A stretch of DNA of 64,000 bases, taken from Bacillus velezensis (GTDB lineage: Bacteria; Bacillota; Bacilli; Bacillales; Bacillaceae). Position numbers and translations under genes: made by a program. Positions 55,463 through 64,000 of the stretch are shown one piece after another. How positions within the stretch are numbered: position 1 is the stretch's first letter; each line of letters starts with the position of its first letter. The stretch spans positions 496,001 through 560,000 of the forward strand of contig NZ_LLZC01000020.1 of the NCBI RefSeq assembly GCF_001461825.1, written 5' to 3'. The notes beneath the pieces were generated by a model. It saw only the letters and a program-made list of their open reading frames with translations. It did not search any database and was not told the origin of the DNA.

Positions 55463-55490
55463 GGACATCCCAGTGAAAGAATGCCCGTTG
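55463..55490 (-). terminator. Terminator of the 50-aa membrane-protein gene
   Basis: Minus strand ACGGGCAT/ATGTCCGT stem (one wobble pair), then TTGTCTGTTTTC. Confidence 0.6.
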
Positions 55491-55492
55491 TA

Positions 55493-55645
55493 TCAGTGAT
55501 CCTGATCATCCATGAAACCAGAAGTATCTCTGTTTTTCTTTTTGGTTTTTCGTACATATAACAAGACGATAACGATAAGTAAGAGAGTGGTCGCCTGCAA
55601 AACCCCGCTGCTGAAAAGGAAGAAGTTCTTTATCATGTCCCACAT
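55493..55645 (-). CDS. 50-aa single-helix membrane protein
   Basis: ATG at 55645, seven bases after GAGGTG. Begins MWDMIKNFFLFSSGVLQATT, continues with one membrane helix (LLLIVIVLLYV) and a basic/polar tail RKTKKKNRDTSGF. Own terminator follows. Between yybS and cotF; unrecognised, function unknown. Confidence 0.65.
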   Translation of the reverse strand: MWDMIKNFFLFSSGVLQATTLLLIVIVLLYVRKTKKKNRDTSGFMDDQDH

Positions 55646-55778
55646 ATAGTTTCACCTCTATTTCGTATTTCCTTTACATTGAGTTTCCCTTTCTGGAAAC
55701 TTCAAAACATCAGGAACAACATCGGGACCGGGGCATATGCTGAAAGTGAAAATGAAGGATAAAGGAGATTCTTACACC

Positions 55779-56264
55779 ATGACTGAGCGGAGAACATTAG
55801 CATGGCATGAAACGTTAGAACTGCATGAGTTAGTAGCTTTCCAGGCAAACGGACTTGTGAAATTAAAAAGAACAGAGCGGGACGTAAGCGATGCCAGATT
55901 AAAACAGCTTTACAGATTTTCCATCCATTCGCTCGAACAAAATCTGCGTGAACTGCTTCCTTTCTTCCCTGAAGCTCCCGCTTTTCGCGAGGATGAAACA
56001 GAAGAGCGCGCTGATTCTTCCTTTTACAGCGGCGGCCTGCTCATTCTGGCCAAAACGTCTGTCCGCAATTACGCCGGAGCCATTACAGAGACGGCCACAC
56101 CTCAATTAAGACATGTTTTCGTCAAGCACTTAAACGCGTCCATCAAGTGGCACCAAATGGTCTTTGAGTATATGGAAGAACGCGGTCAATATCCGGCTTA
56201 CAACCTGAGCGAATTGCTGAAGAATGACGTGCGCAACGCCAGAAAGGCCATCGCGATGAAATAA
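55779..56264 (+). CDS. cotF: CotF, spore coat protein
   Basis: 161 aa from the ATG at 55779, 11 bases after AAGGAG; the longer reading from 55737 adds no conserved sequence. [20 protein letters not shown] at the start, [18 protein letters not shown] and the end [20 protein letters not shown] match the CotF family, a ferritin-like four-helix protein processed into two coat polypeptides. Expected to be made in the mother cell (SigK). Confidence 0.92.
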   Translation: MTERRTLAWHETLELHELVAFQANGLVKLKRTERDVSDARLKQLYRFSIHSLEQNLRELLPFFPEAPAFREDETEERADSSFYSGGLLILAKTSVRNYAGAITETATPQLRHVFVKHLNASIKWHQMVFEYMEERGQYPAYNLSELLKNDVRNARKAIAMK

Positions 56265-56308
56265 AAAAAAGCAGCAAGGAATTTAATCCTTTGCTGCTTC
56301 TTATTTTT
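56264..56308. terminator. Bidirectional terminator between cotF and yybR
   Basis: AAGCAGCAAGGA/TCCTTTGCTGCTT stem with T/A runs on both sides. Confidence 0.75.
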
Positions 56309-56672
56309 GAGCGGACTGATCTTGAGGAGACGTTTTTTCCCGGTATGCCTCGAGAAACTCCCGGTTGGCATCTCCCCATTTCTTCATTTGCAAAACGATC
56401 GGTTCCAGCGACCTGCCGAATTCGGTAAGAGAATACTCCACCTTTGGAGGCACCTGCTGATATACCTCGCGATGCACGATGCCGTCCGCCTCGAGCTCGC
56501 GAAGCTGAAGCGTAAGCATACGCTGCGTAATGCTGGGACAAATGCGCCGAAACTCATTAAACCGCTTTTTTCCGCCGATCATATGATAAAACAAAATACC
56601 CTTCCACTTTCCGCCGATAACGGAAAGCGTCAGTTCAACCGGACAACCTTCTTTATTCGGATATATGTTCAT
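56301..56672 (-). CDS. yybR: YybR, HxlR-family transcriptional regulator
   Basis: 123 aa. HxlR core: CPVELTLSVIGGKWKGILFY with the conserved early cysteine, recognition helix FRRICPSITQRMLTLQLREL and wing VPPKVEYSLTEFG. Members sense electrophiles or redox stress through the N-terminal Cys. Start ATG at 56672 follows GGAGGATG. Divergent from ppaC. Confidence 0.88.
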   Translation of the reverse strand: MNIYPNKEGCPVELTLSVIGGKWKGILFYHMIGGKKRFNEFRRICPSITQRMLTLQLRELEADGIVHREVYQQVPPKVEYSLTEFGRSLEPIVLQMKKWGDANREFLEAYREKTSPQDQSAQK

Positions 56673-56683
56673 TTTTCATCCTC

Positions 56684-56706
56684 CATAGTACCTTTTTTGA
56701 TACTAT
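56684..56706. promoter_or_regulatory. Probable YybR/HxlR operator
   Basis: Inverted repeat CATAGTACC...GATACTATA just upstream of the yybR ribosome-binding site, the TAGTA-type palindrome used by HxlR proteins. Confidence 0.5.
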
Positions 56707-56878
56707 ATGCTGATTAGCATCTGACTTACCCAGTATTTTACTCGCAACCCTCCCCAACTCTCAACAAAAATGCTTCTTTTTCACATCAATTTTTAAGGTT
56801 TTGAAGATTACACCCTCCTCAAGACGTGTTAAACTATAAAAAGATTGTTTACACTACAAAAAAGGACAAGGAGTTATT

Positions 56879-57808
56879 ATGGAAAAAATTCTTATTTTCG
56901 GACATCAAAACCCAGACACAGATACCATTTGCTCTGCCATTGCCTACGCTGATCTAAAAAATAAACTCGGCTTCAATGCTGAGCCCGTCCGCCTCGGACA
57001 AGTCAACGGCGAAACACAATACGCGCTTGATTATTTCAAGCAGGAAAGCCCGCGTTTGGTGGAAACAGCCGCAAACGAAGTAAACGGCGTCATCCTTGTT
57101 GACCACAATGAACGCCAGCAAAGCATCAAGGATATCGAAGACGTTCAGGTTCTTGAAGTTATCGACCACCACCGTATCGCCAACTTCGAAACAGCGGAAC
57201 CTCTTTACTACCGTGCTGAGCCGGTCGGCTGTACGGCTACGATTTTAAACAAAATGTACAAAGAAAATAACGTGAAAATCGAGAAAGAAATTGCGGGCCT
57301 CATGCTGTCAGCAATCATTTCCGACTCTCTGTTATTTAAATCTCCGACTTGCACGGAGCAAGATATCGCAGCGGCAAAAGAGCTTGCTGAAATTGCCGGC
57401 GTAGATGCGGAAGAGTACGGCTTAAACATGCTGAAAGCGGGCGCCGACTTAAGCAAAAAAACGGTGGAAGAACTGATTTCTCTTGATGCGAAAGAGTTCA
57501 CGCTCGGCAGCAAAAAAGTCGAAATCGCCCAAGTCAACACAGTTGATATTGAAGATGTGAAAAAGCGGCAGCCGGAATTAGAAGCGGCCCTTTCAAAAGT
57601 AATTGCTGAGAAGAACCTTGACCTGTTCCTTCTCGTGATTACGGATATTCTGGAAAACGATTCCCTTGCGCTTGCCATCGGTGATCAAGCGTCAAAAGTG
57701 GAAAAAGCATTCAACGTGACTTTAGAAAACAACACGGCTCTTTTAAAAGGCGTCGTATCCAGAAAGAAACAAGTCGTTCCTGTTTTAACAGACGCGATTG
57801 CAGAATAA
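56879..57808 (+). CDS. ppaC: PpaC, manganese-dependent inorganic pyrophosphatase
   Basis: 309 aa, family II pyrophosphatase. DHH-superfamily motifs: [41 protein letters not shown]-terminal DHHA2 with RKKQVVP. Hydrolyses PPi in the cytoplasm. ATG after AAGGAG; ends in a strong terminator. Confidence 0.97.
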   Translation: MEKILIFGHQNPDTDTICSAIAYADLKNKLGFNAEPVRLGQVNGETQYALDYFKQESPRLVETAANEVNGVILVDHNERQQSIKDIEDVQVLEVIDHHRIANFETAEPLYYRAEPVGCTATILNKMYKENNVKIEKEIAGLMLSAIISDSLLFKSPTCTEQDIAAAKELAEIAGVDAEEYGLNMLKAGADLSKKTVEELISLDAKEFTLGSKKVEIAQVNTVDIEDVKKRQPELEAALSKVIAEKNLDLFLLVITDILENDSLALAIGDQASKVEKAFNVTLENNTALLKGVVSRKKQVVPVLTDAIAE

Positions 57809-57810
57809 CC

Positions 57811-57845
57811 AAAACACCCCGGAAACCCGCCGGGGTGTTTTTTTA
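57811..57845 (+). terminator. ppaC terminator
   Basis: Stem AAACACCCCGG/CCGGGGTGTTT followed by TTTTATT. Confidence 0.9.
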
Positions 57846-58001
57846 TTGCTCATTCATCAGACGGCCGTTTCGTAAGCGCTTTCTCCGAAAATCATTTTGA
57901 CGGGATTTGATATACAATATATAATATATCACATGAAAGGCGTTCGTTTTCCTAATTATTGTAAGTCGATATCACAACATCAGAATCGGGGGGGGTCTAT
58001 C

Positions 58002-58910
58002 CTGGAAAAACACGCTGCTCATTCTTATTCACGAACAACAGGCATTTGGCTTGTGCTGACAGGAGCTATCTTATGGGGGGTCTCGGGAACGGTTGCCCAG
58101 TATCTGTTCCAGCACCGCCATTTTAATACAGAATGGCTGACTTCGGTGCGCCTTCTGGTGTCAGGGGCGCTTCTGCTCGGCATCGCGTACCGCAAAGAAA
58201 AAGGACGGATATGGGCTGTTTGGAAAGACAAACGGGACAGAATTCCCCTTCTTTTATTCGGGGTTTTCGGAATGTTAGGCGTTCAATACACCTACTTCGC
58301 GGCAATTGAGTACGGCAACGCGGCCGCTGCTACCGTTCTTCAGTATTTAGGGCCAGCGATCATTACATGCTTTTTAGCGATTCGCGCAAAGAGAATTCCT
58401 TCAGCAAAAGAGCTTCTCGCCGTCTTATTGGCGGTTGCCGGCACATTCATTTTGGTCACGCACGGGAATGTCGGAAGCCTGTCCATATCCGGTCTGGCTG
58501 TCTTTTGGGGCATCAGTTCGGCGTTTGCACTGGCGTTTTACACCCTTCAGCCGCATCGTCTGCTGAAGAAATGGGGATCGGCCATTATTGTCGGATGGGG
58601 CATGCTGATCGGCGGAGCCGCCCTCAGCTTGATCCGCCCGCCCTGGAAATTTGAAGGCGAGTGGTCCTTGCCGGCATATGCCGCGATTGTGTTTATCATC
58701 ATTTTCGGGACGCTCATCGCTTTTTATTGCTACTTGGAAAGCCTGAAATATCTGAGTGCCTCTGAAACCAGCCTGCTCGCCTGTGCGGAGCCGCTGTCGG
58801 CAGCTTTTTTAGCTGTTATCTGGCTGCATGTTCCCTTCGGAATATCAGAATGGCTGGGTACTTTGCTGATTTTAGCCACCATCGCTTTATTATCTATCAA
58901 GAAAAAATAA
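58002..58910 (+). CDS. EamA-family (DMT) transporter
   Basis: 302 aa from an apparent CTG at 58002, six bases after a run of seven G; the nearest ATG (57933) has no ribosome-binding site. Ten membrane helices in two EamA repeats: GIWLVLTGAILWGVSGTVAQ with TYFAAIEYGNAAAATVLQYL, and GLAVFWGISSAFALAFYTLQ with ETSLLACAEPLSAAFLAVIW. Drug/metabolite exporter family; amino-acid efflux is common. Substrate unknown. Confidence 0.85.
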   Translation: MEKHAAHSYSRTTGIWLVLTGAILWGVSGTVAQYLFQHRHFNTEWLTSVRLLVSGALLLGIAYRKEKGRIWAVWKDKRDRIPLLLFGVFGMLGVQYTYFAAIEYGNAAAATVLQYLGPAIITCFLAIRAKRIPSAKELLAVLLAVAGTFILVTHGNVGSLSISGLAVFWGISSAFALAFYTLQPHRLLKKWGSAIIVGWGMLIGGAALSLIRPPWKFEGEWSLPAYAAIVFIIIFGTLIAFYCYLESLKYLSASETSLLACAEPLSAAFLAVIWLHVPFGISEWLGTLLILATIALLSIKKK

Positions 58911-58936
58911 CCTCTCTTTTTTAGAGAGGTTTTTTC
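58909..58936 (+). terminator. Terminator of the EamA gene
   Basis: Stem AACCTCTC/GAGAGGTT with T-rich loop, then TTTT. Confidence 0.8.
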
Positions 58937-59079
58937 CCAGGCTCAGAGCACACCTTAGTCTCAATTACCCATAAATTAAAAGGTCTTTTTTCATTTTACT
59001 ATCATCCAAAAGAGGAAAATAGACCAGTTGTCAATAGAATCAGACTCTAATAGAATGATGTCGACAAGTAAATCATGCA

Positions 59080-59172
59080 GGATTGTTACTGATAAAGCAG
59101 GCAAGACCTAAAATGTGTTAAGGGCAAAGTGTATTCTTTGGCGTCACCCCTTACATATTTTAGGTCTTTTTT
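59080..59172 (+). promoter_or_regulatory. sacB leader: SacY-type RAT overlapping a terminator
   Basis: RAT-like element beginning GGATTGTTACTGATAAAGC (from 59080) runs into a long terminator whose arms GACCTAAAATGTG and TACATATTTTAGGTC end in TTTTTT. In B. subtilis SacY binds this RNA when sucrose is high and prevents termination ahead of sacB. The sequence is nearly the same as remembered. Confidence 0.9.
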
Positions 59173-59256
59173 CTGTAACAAACCTGCCATCCATGGATGC
59201 AGGAGGATCGAATCGGCAGATCGCAAAAAAAGGTACATACAAAAGGAGACATGAAC

Positions 59257-60678
59257 ATGAACATCAAAAAATTTGCAAAACAAGCCACAGTTCTAACTTT
59301 TACGACTGCACTTCTGGCAGGGGGAGCGACTCAAGCCTTCGCGAAAGAAAATACCCAAAAACCTTACAAAGAAACGTACGGCGTCTCTCATATCACACGC
59401 CATGATATGCTGCAGATCCCTAAACAGCAGCAAAGTGAAAAATACCAAGTGCCTCAATTCGACCAATCAACCATTAAAAATATCGAGTCCGCAAAAGGAC
59501 TGGATGTGTGGGACAGCTGGCCGCTCCAAAACGCTGACGGAACAGTAGCTGAATACAACGGCTATCACGTCGTGTTTGCTTTAGCGGGAAGCCCGAAAGA
59601 CGCTGATGACACATCCATCTACATGTTTTATCAAAAAGTCGGCGACAACTCGATCGACAGCTGGAAAAACGCGGGCCGTGTCTTTAAAGACAGCGATAAG
59701 TTCGACGCCAACGATGAAATCCTGAAAGAACAGACACAAGAATGGTCCGGTTCTGCAACCTTTACATCTGACGGAAAAATCCGTTTATTCTACACTGACT
59801 TTTCCGGTACACATTACGGTAAACAAAGCCTGACAACGGCGCAGGTAAATGTGTCAAAATCTGATGACACGCTCAAGATCAACGGAGTGGAAGATCATAA
59901 AACGATTTTTGACGGCGACGGAAAAACATATCAAAACGTTCAGCAGTTTATCGATGAAGGGAACTATACATCCGGCGACAACCACACGCTGAGAGACCCT
60001 CACTACGTTGAAGACAAAGGCCATAAATACCTTGTATTCGAAGCCAACACGGGAACAGATAACGGATACCAAGGCGAAGAATCTTTATTTAACAAAGCGT
60101 ACTACGGCGGCAGCACAAACTTCTTCCGTAAAGAAAGTCAGAAGCTTCAGCAAAGTGCTAAAAAACGCGATGCTGAATTAGCGAACGGCGCCCTCGGTAT
60201 CGTAGAGTTAAACGATGACTACACATTGAAAAAAGTCATGAAGCCGCTGATCACTTCAAACACGGTAACTGATGAAATCGAGCGCGCGAATGTTTTCAAA
60301 ATGAACGGCAAATGGTACCTGTTCACTGATTCACGCGGTTCAAAAATGACGATCGACGGTATTAACTCAAACGATATTTACATGCTTGGTTATGTATCAA
60401 ACTCTTTAACAGGTCCTTACAAGCCGCTGAACAAAACTGGTCTTGTACTGCAAATGGGTCTTGATCCTAACGATGTGACGTTCACTTACTCTCACTTCGC
60501 AGTGCCGCAAGCCAAAGGCAACAATGTCGTGATCACAAGCTACATGACAAACAGAGGCTTCTTTGAGGATAAAAAGGCAACATTTGCGCCAAGCTTCTTA
60601 TTGAACATCAAAAACAAGAAAACATCCGTTGTCAAAAACAGTATCCTTGAACAAGGACAGCTTACGGTTAACAACTAA
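59257..60678 (+). CDS. sacB: SacB, levansucrase
   Basis: 473 aa from the second ATG (59257), the B. subtilis length. Signal peptide ends ATQAFA. GH68 catalytic residues: nucleophile Asp in GLDVWDSWPLQN, transition-state Asp in LRDPHYVED, acid/base Glu in TDEIERANVFKMNG. Secreted enzyme that makes levan from sucrose. Controlled by the leader upstream; levB follows. Confidence 0.98.
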   Translation: MNIKKFAKQATVLTFTTALLAGGATQAFAKENTQKPYKETYGVSHITRHDMLQIPKQQQSEKYQVPQFDQSTIKNIESAKGLDVWDSWPLQNADGTVAEYNGYHVVFALAGSPKDADDTSIYMFYQKVGDNSIDSWKNAGRVFKDSDKFDANDEILKEQTQEWSGSATFTSDGKIRLFYTDFSGTHYGKQSLTTAQVNVSKSDDTLKINGVEDHKTIFDGDGKTYQNVQQFIDEGNYTSGDNHTLRDPHYVEDKGHKYLVFEANTGTDNGYQGEESLFNKAYYGGSTNFFRKESQKLQQSAKKRDAELANGALGIVELNDDYTLKKVMKPLITSNTVTDEIERANVFKMNGKWYLFTDSRGSKMTIDGINSNDIYMLGYVSNSLTGPYKPLNKTGLVLQMGLDPNDVTFTYSHFAVPQAKGNNVVITSYMTNRGFFEDKKATFAPSFLLNIKNKKTSVVKNSILEQGQLTVNN

Positions 60679-60689
60679 TAACAACAAAA

Positions 60690-60725
60690 AGAAAATGCCG
60701 ATACTTCATTGGCATTTTCTTTTAT
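60690..60725 (+). terminator. Hairpin between sacB and levB
   Basis: Stem AGAAAATGCC/GGCATTTTCT with TTTATTT tail; likely reduces levB relative to sacB. Confidence 0.8.
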
Positions 60726-60736
60726 TTCTCAACAAG

Positions 60737-62296
60737 ATGGTGAATTCAATCATGGTACGAAAATGGCCCATTGTAATATTGATCTTTTTGGGTGCGTTCC
60801 TGTTTGTCGGCTTACTGCCGAACAAAACCCACAATTCCTCTGACACAAACACGGAGCATAAGAAGGATTACCGGGCGGCGTATCATTTTACGACCCCGGA
60901 CAAATGGAAAAACGACCCTCAAAAGCCCATTTTTTTCGAGGGGAAATATCATTACTACTATCTTTATAATCGGGATTACCCGAACGGCAACGGCACAGAA
61001 TGGCGGCACGCCGTATCAGAGGACTTGGTGCACTGGACGGACGAAGGCACGGCTATTCCGAAATACACCAACGAAAACGGCGATATATGGTCCGGTTCTG
61101 TCGTCATTGATAAACACAACACGGCGGGCTTCGGCAAAAACGCGCTGGTCGCCGTCACAACGCAGCCGACAGCCAAAACAAAAGCCCAGGAACAATATTT
61201 ATGGTACAGCACGGATAAAGGAAAAACGTTTACTTCCTATAGTGATCAGCCCGTGATGAAAAATCCGGGAACTAAGGATTTCCGGGACCCGAAAGTGATC
61301 TGGGATGAACAGGATGACAAATGGGTGATGGCCATGGCCGAAGGCGAAAAAATCGGTTTTTATGAATCACCCGATTTGAAAAATTGGACTTACACGGGCG
61401 GTTTTATCACTCAGCAGATCGGTCTCGTCGAATGCCCCGACCTTTATATGATGCGTGGAGATGACGGAACAGCCAAGTGGGTTCTAGGCGTAAGCGCAAA
61501 CGGCAAACCCGCAGGCAAACCGAATACGTACGCGTATTGGACCGGAAACTTTGACGGGAAGGAATTTACCGCCGATCAAGAAGAACCACAATGGCTCGAT
61601 TACGGCTTTGACTGGTACGGCGGCGTCACATTTGAGGACGGTAAAAGCGAAGATCCGCTGACAAAACGCTATGCGCTGGCATGGATGAACAATTGGGATT
61701 ATCCGAATGAAACACCGACACTAAAAAACGGCTTTAACGGCACGGATTCTATCGTCCGTGAAATCCGCCTTCAGCAGCAGGACGGCGGCACATACAGCCT
61801 TGTGTCAGAGCCGGTTGAAGCATTGAACCAATTAACCTCTTCAACTGACAGCATAGAACACAAACAGGTGAACGGTTCAGAGACACTGCCGATCAAAGGT
61901 GATACATATCAGCTTGATATGGATATCGCTTGGTCAGATATCAAAAATGCAGGCGTCAGACTCAGAGAATCGGCAGACCAAAGCCGGCATATTGATGTCG
62001 GTATTTCAGCAGAAGGCGGCTACGCCTATGTGAACAGATCGTTTACAGGCCAGCCTGATAAAACCGGCGCATACGCCGAAAGCAAAGCCCCATTTGACGG
62101 AAACAAAGGGCGCGTCCATCTGAAAATTCTCGTAGACAAAACAAGTATTGAAGTATTTGCAGACGACGGAAAAACCGTTCTGACAAATGAAGTGTTCCCA
62201 AAACACGAAGATCAGGGAATCACGCTCTTTTCTGAAGGCGGCTCCGCTGACTTTCAGCATATTGAGATGAAGCATCTCGGTTCGATTCATTCTTAG
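60737..62296 (+). CDS. levB: LevB, endolevanase (GH32)
   Basis: 519 aa from the ATG at 60737; 60752 is an alternative, as neither has a clear ribosome-binding site. N-terminal membrane anchor or signal (KWPIVILIFLGAFLFVGLLP). GH32 catalytic motifs: WKNDPQKPIFFEGKYHY (nucleophile Asp), FRDPKVIWD and VECPDLYMM (acid/base Glu), followed by a C-terminal beta-sandwich. Cuts levan into oligosaccharides. Usually co-transcribed with sacB. Confidence 0.95.
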   Translation: MVNSIMVRKWPIVILIFLGAFLFVGLLPNKTHNSSDTNTEHKKDYRAAYHFTTPDKWKNDPQKPIFFEGKYHYYYLYNRDYPNGNGTEWRHAVSEDLVHWTDEGTAIPKYTNENGDIWSGSVVIDKHNTAGFGKNALVAVTTQPTAKTKAQEQYLWYSTDKGKTFTSYSDQPVMKNPGTKDFRDPKVIWDEQDDKWVMAMAEGEKIGFYESPDLKNWTYTGGFITQQIGLVECPDLYMMRGDDGTAKWVLGVSANGKPAGKPNTYAYWTGNFDGKEFTADQEEPQWLDYGFDWYGGVTFEDGKSEDPLTKRYALAWMNNWDYPNETPTLKNGFNGTDSIVREIRLQQQDGGTYSLVSEPVEALNQLTSSTDSIEHKQVNGSETLPIKGDTYQLDMDIAWSDIKNAGVRLRESADQSRHIDVGISAEGGYAYVNRSFTGQPDKTGAYAESKAPFDGNKGRVHLKILVDKTSIEVFADDGKTVLTNEVFPKHEDQGITLFSEGGSADFQHIEMKHLGSIHS

Positions 62297-62375
62297 ACGT
62301 CCCTCTTCATTTCTAACCAGCGCCCGGACTGTGGTAAAATGCAAATATGTATACTACGATTCATGAGGTGTTCCA

Positions 62376-63038
62376 TTGGATAATCAAAACAAAGAACCTG
62401 TGCTGAAAAGAACCATCATGCGGGACGAAGTGTATCGCACACTCAGAAACTGGATCATAACGGGCAAGCTCAAACCGGAAACAAAGTTAAAGGACAAGGA
62501 TTTGTCGGAAACATTGGGAATCAGCCGCACCCCGATACGGGAAGCCTTATTGCGGCTGGAAGATGACGGCTTGGTGATAACAAAAGCGAACAGATGGACG
62601 CTTGTCGCTCCGATTGAGTTAAAAGAAGCGGAAAACTTGTATTCCATCGTCTGGACGCTTGAAAAACTCGCATTGCAGCAAGCTCTCCCGCATGTGGACG
62701 ATGCCGTGATTCAGGAATTGAAACAGCTGAATGAAAATCTTCTTCAAATGATGAAAGACGGCGATAAACTGGCCACCCTGGAAGCGGACAATGCATTTCA
62801 CCATCGCATCATTCTGCTTGCGGACAACGCCGAACTTCACAAATTGCTAGTAAGCCTGAAAGTCAAAATTCAGAGAATGGAAATCCGCTATTTCAGTGAA
62901 AACGGCGCTTTAAACAGATCATATAATGAACATTCTGATATCATTCACGCATTAGAACAGCAAGATGCCGCCGCTGCTTTTACAGCGCTTGAAGCGAATT
63001 GGAAAAACAGTTTAGAACGGCTGCAGAACATGGCATAG
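62376..63038 (+). CDS. GntR-family regulator with FCD domain
   Basis: 220 aa from a TTG at 62376 (GAGGTG upstream). GntR winged helix DKDLSETLGISRTPIREALLRLEDDGLV; C-terminal FCD domain, ligand/metal histidines in NAFHHRIILLA and NEHSDIIHAL. Effector unknown; FCD members typically sense carboxylic acids. It lies 80 bases after levB, but a link to levan use is not shown. Confidence 0.85.
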   Translation: MDNQNKEPVLKRTIMRDEVYRTLRNWIITGKLKPETKLKDKDLSETLGISRTPIREALLRLEDDGLVITKANRWTLVAPIELKEAENLYSIVWTLEKLALQQALPHVDDAVIQELKQLNENLLQMMKDGDKLATLEADNAFHHRIILLADNAELHKLLVSLKVKIQRMEIRYFSENGALNRSYNEHSDIIHALEQQDAAAAFTALEANWKNSLERLQNMA

Positions 63039-63044
63039 CAAACG

Positions 63045-63114
63045 AAAAAGCCAAATCACTCATATGATTTGGCTTTTTTACTGATATCACAAGACAGCCG
63101 CGTTGGCTGTCTTG
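63045..63114. terminator. Two terminators between the GntR gene and the DinB gene
   Basis: AAAAGCCAAATCA/TGATTTGGCTTTT (plus strand, followed by T-run) and CAAGACAGCC/GGCTGTCTTG (63090-63114, serves the minus-strand gene). Confidence 0.8.
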
Positions 63115-63115
63115 T

Positions 63116-63625
63116 TTACTTTTTGTTTATATATAAATAAATACCGTAATCCGTAGGCACAGAAGCATACCCCATCTGTCTGAGCATGGCTGTTATATTC
63201 CCGCGATGATACGTTCCGTGGTTCACAACATGGAGGATCATATCGGCCGCTGCGGTTTTCATGATGTCACCTGACGGATGCTCTATTTCAAGGGGGAGAC
63301 TGATATTTTCTTCCTTTTGCAAAAATAATTGATACCGGTCTGATAATTCCGAGAACATATCTTCCAGCTCTTCTATCTCTTTAGACAAGATGTCCTCTTT
63401 TTGCTGTTCAGCTGATTTCAGCGTATCCTCCAGACGCTCTCCGGAGAACACATCAAACCACCCCTTATCCGACAGATACACATGAGTCAATACACCGGCT
63501 ATCGACGGAAAGACACTTTGAATCTCCTTACGATACACATCCTCCGGAAGCTCTTTAAGCCGGGTGAATATTTGCTGATTTGCCCAAAGATGATAATCAT
63601 ACAATTTCAGTGCCAGATGTCCCAC
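63116..63625 (-). CDS. DinB-family protein
   Basis: 169 aa from a GTG at 63625 (GAGGAGAGGG upstream). DinB four-helix-bundle metal triad: His in DYHLWANQQIF, His in AGVLTHVYLSDKGWFD, and the C-terminal pair in ILHVVNHGTYHRGNITAML. Related to YfiT/bacillithiol-S-transferase-like (BST) proteins of Bacillus. Substrate unknown. Confidence 0.82.
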   Translation of the reverse strand: MGHLALKLYDYHLWANQQIFTRLKELPEDVYRKEIQSVFPSIAGVLTHVYLSDKGWFDVFSGERLEDTLKSAEQQKEDILSKEIEELEDMFSELSDRYQLFLQKEENISLPLEIEHPSGDIMKTAAADMILHVVNHGTYHRGNITAMLRQMGYASVPTDYGIYLYINKK

Positions 63626-63675
63626 ATTACCCTCTCCTCTCTCGATATAGAACGTACGTTCCTAATTATACTACA

Positions 63676-64000
63676 CTACATGCGGCTTTGTACCATCTTC
63701 TTCATTCGCAGCTGAGAAAATCCGATAAAAGCCGAAATTAATAAGAGGAGGCCTGCGCCAATATAAATAAACCGCACGCCGAATACATCCGAGATAACCC
63801 CCGTTCCGATAATGGAAAACATAAAAATGAACTGAACTAAAGCTGATCTCGCCGCTAATATATTGACCCTTGTCTTTTCGGTCGTGATGTTTTGAAGTAA
63901 TGTTTCCTGCGTGAGATCTCGTAATACACAAGCCGGCCCCATACACAGCACCAGAAAAAGGGCCGTAACGGCGCTTGTGATCAACCCATAAATAAACGTG
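63676..64000 (-). CDS. MFS transporter, C-terminal part (gene starts beyond the window)
   Basis: About 108 C-terminal residues in an open frame reaching the window edge: SAVTALFLVLCMGPACVLRD, a membrane segment LVQFIFMFSIIGTGVISDVF and the last helix FIYIGAGLLLLISAFIGFSQ, ending RMKKMVQSRM. Consistent with the last three or four spans of a major-facilitator exporter. Truncated by the window, not by mutation. Confidence 0.7.
   Translation of the reverse strand, partial: TFIYGLITSAVTALFLVLCMGPACVLRDLTQETLLQNITTEKTRVNILAARSALVQFIFMFSIIGTGVISDVFGVRFIYIGAGLLLLISAFIGFSQLRMKKMVQSRM

Noticed and set aside
55246-55557. Minus-strand ORF of 103 codons between yybS and the 50-aa gene
   Set aside because: Starts inside the 50-aa gene in another frame, crosses its terminator and the yybS leader hairpin, no ribosome-binding site. 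The smaller gene at 55493-55645 explains the region better.

Overview
The window looks like a chromosomal segment from a Bacillus of the B. amyloliquefaciens/velezensis group. The evidence is protein resemblance and gene order: rlmH, yycPO, yycN, rap-phr, rocFED, rocR, htrC, the wal operon, four tRNA genes, purA, yycE, dnaC, yycDCA, rplI-gdpP-yybS, cotF, yybR and ppaC follow the B. subtilis order as I remember it. sacB-levB directly behind ppaC is what I recall for the amyloliquefaciens group. Most core genes are on the minus strand.

Layout. 1-3.6 kb: end of a purine-catabolism operon (pucA, pucB, start of pucD) and a FUSC-type exporter. 3.6-8.4 kb: an accessory stretch with a secreted protein carrying a cerein-7B-like bacteriocin domain, a tiny two-helix membrane protein, and an AT-rich 1030-aa SF1 helicase downstream of rlmH. 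8.5-14.7 kb: rlmH, yyzF, small membrane proteins, yycP, yycO, an aldo/keto reductase, yycN and a Rap phosphatase with its overlapping Phr peptide gene. 14.8-21.4 kb: arginine catabolism (rocF, rocE, rocD, rocR). An orphan sdpR-sdpI pair sits between rocD and rocR, flanked by copies of the same RocR-site-like repeat.

21.4-31.1 kb is the most interesting accessory block. A strong sigma-A-type promoter precedes a 19-codon peptide gene, then a terminator-like hairpin, then five tightly packed genes: ThiF/MccB-like adenylyltransferase, cytoplasmic SBP-like protein, MFS exporter, ABC-F ATPase and JmjC/cupin hydroxylase. The layout matches microcin-C-type peptide-nucleotide antibiotic operons but the peptide ends in Cys, not Asn. 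Next to it are a two-component system, a divergent four-repeat PepSY protein and a 27-aa peptide gene.

31.1-45.5 kb: htrC, walJIHKR (cell-wall stress regulation), tRNA-Lys/Glu/Asp/Phe, purA with PurR boxes, yycE, dnaC, yycD, yycC and the membrane glycosyltransferase yycA. 45.5-51.8 kb: a second accessory operon (GT4, CotS-like kinase, ATP-grasp ligase, GT4, PIG-L deacetylase, plus a kinase-like gene) that probably makes an amino-sugar-containing glycoconjugate. 51.8-58.9 kb: rplI, gdpP, yybS, cotF, yybR, ppaC and an EamA transporter. 59-62.3 kb: levan metabolism (sacB with its antitermination leader, levB). The end holds a GntR/FCD regulator, a DinB-family protein and a truncated MFS transporter.

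All family assignments come from reading motifs and remembered homologues; no database search was run.
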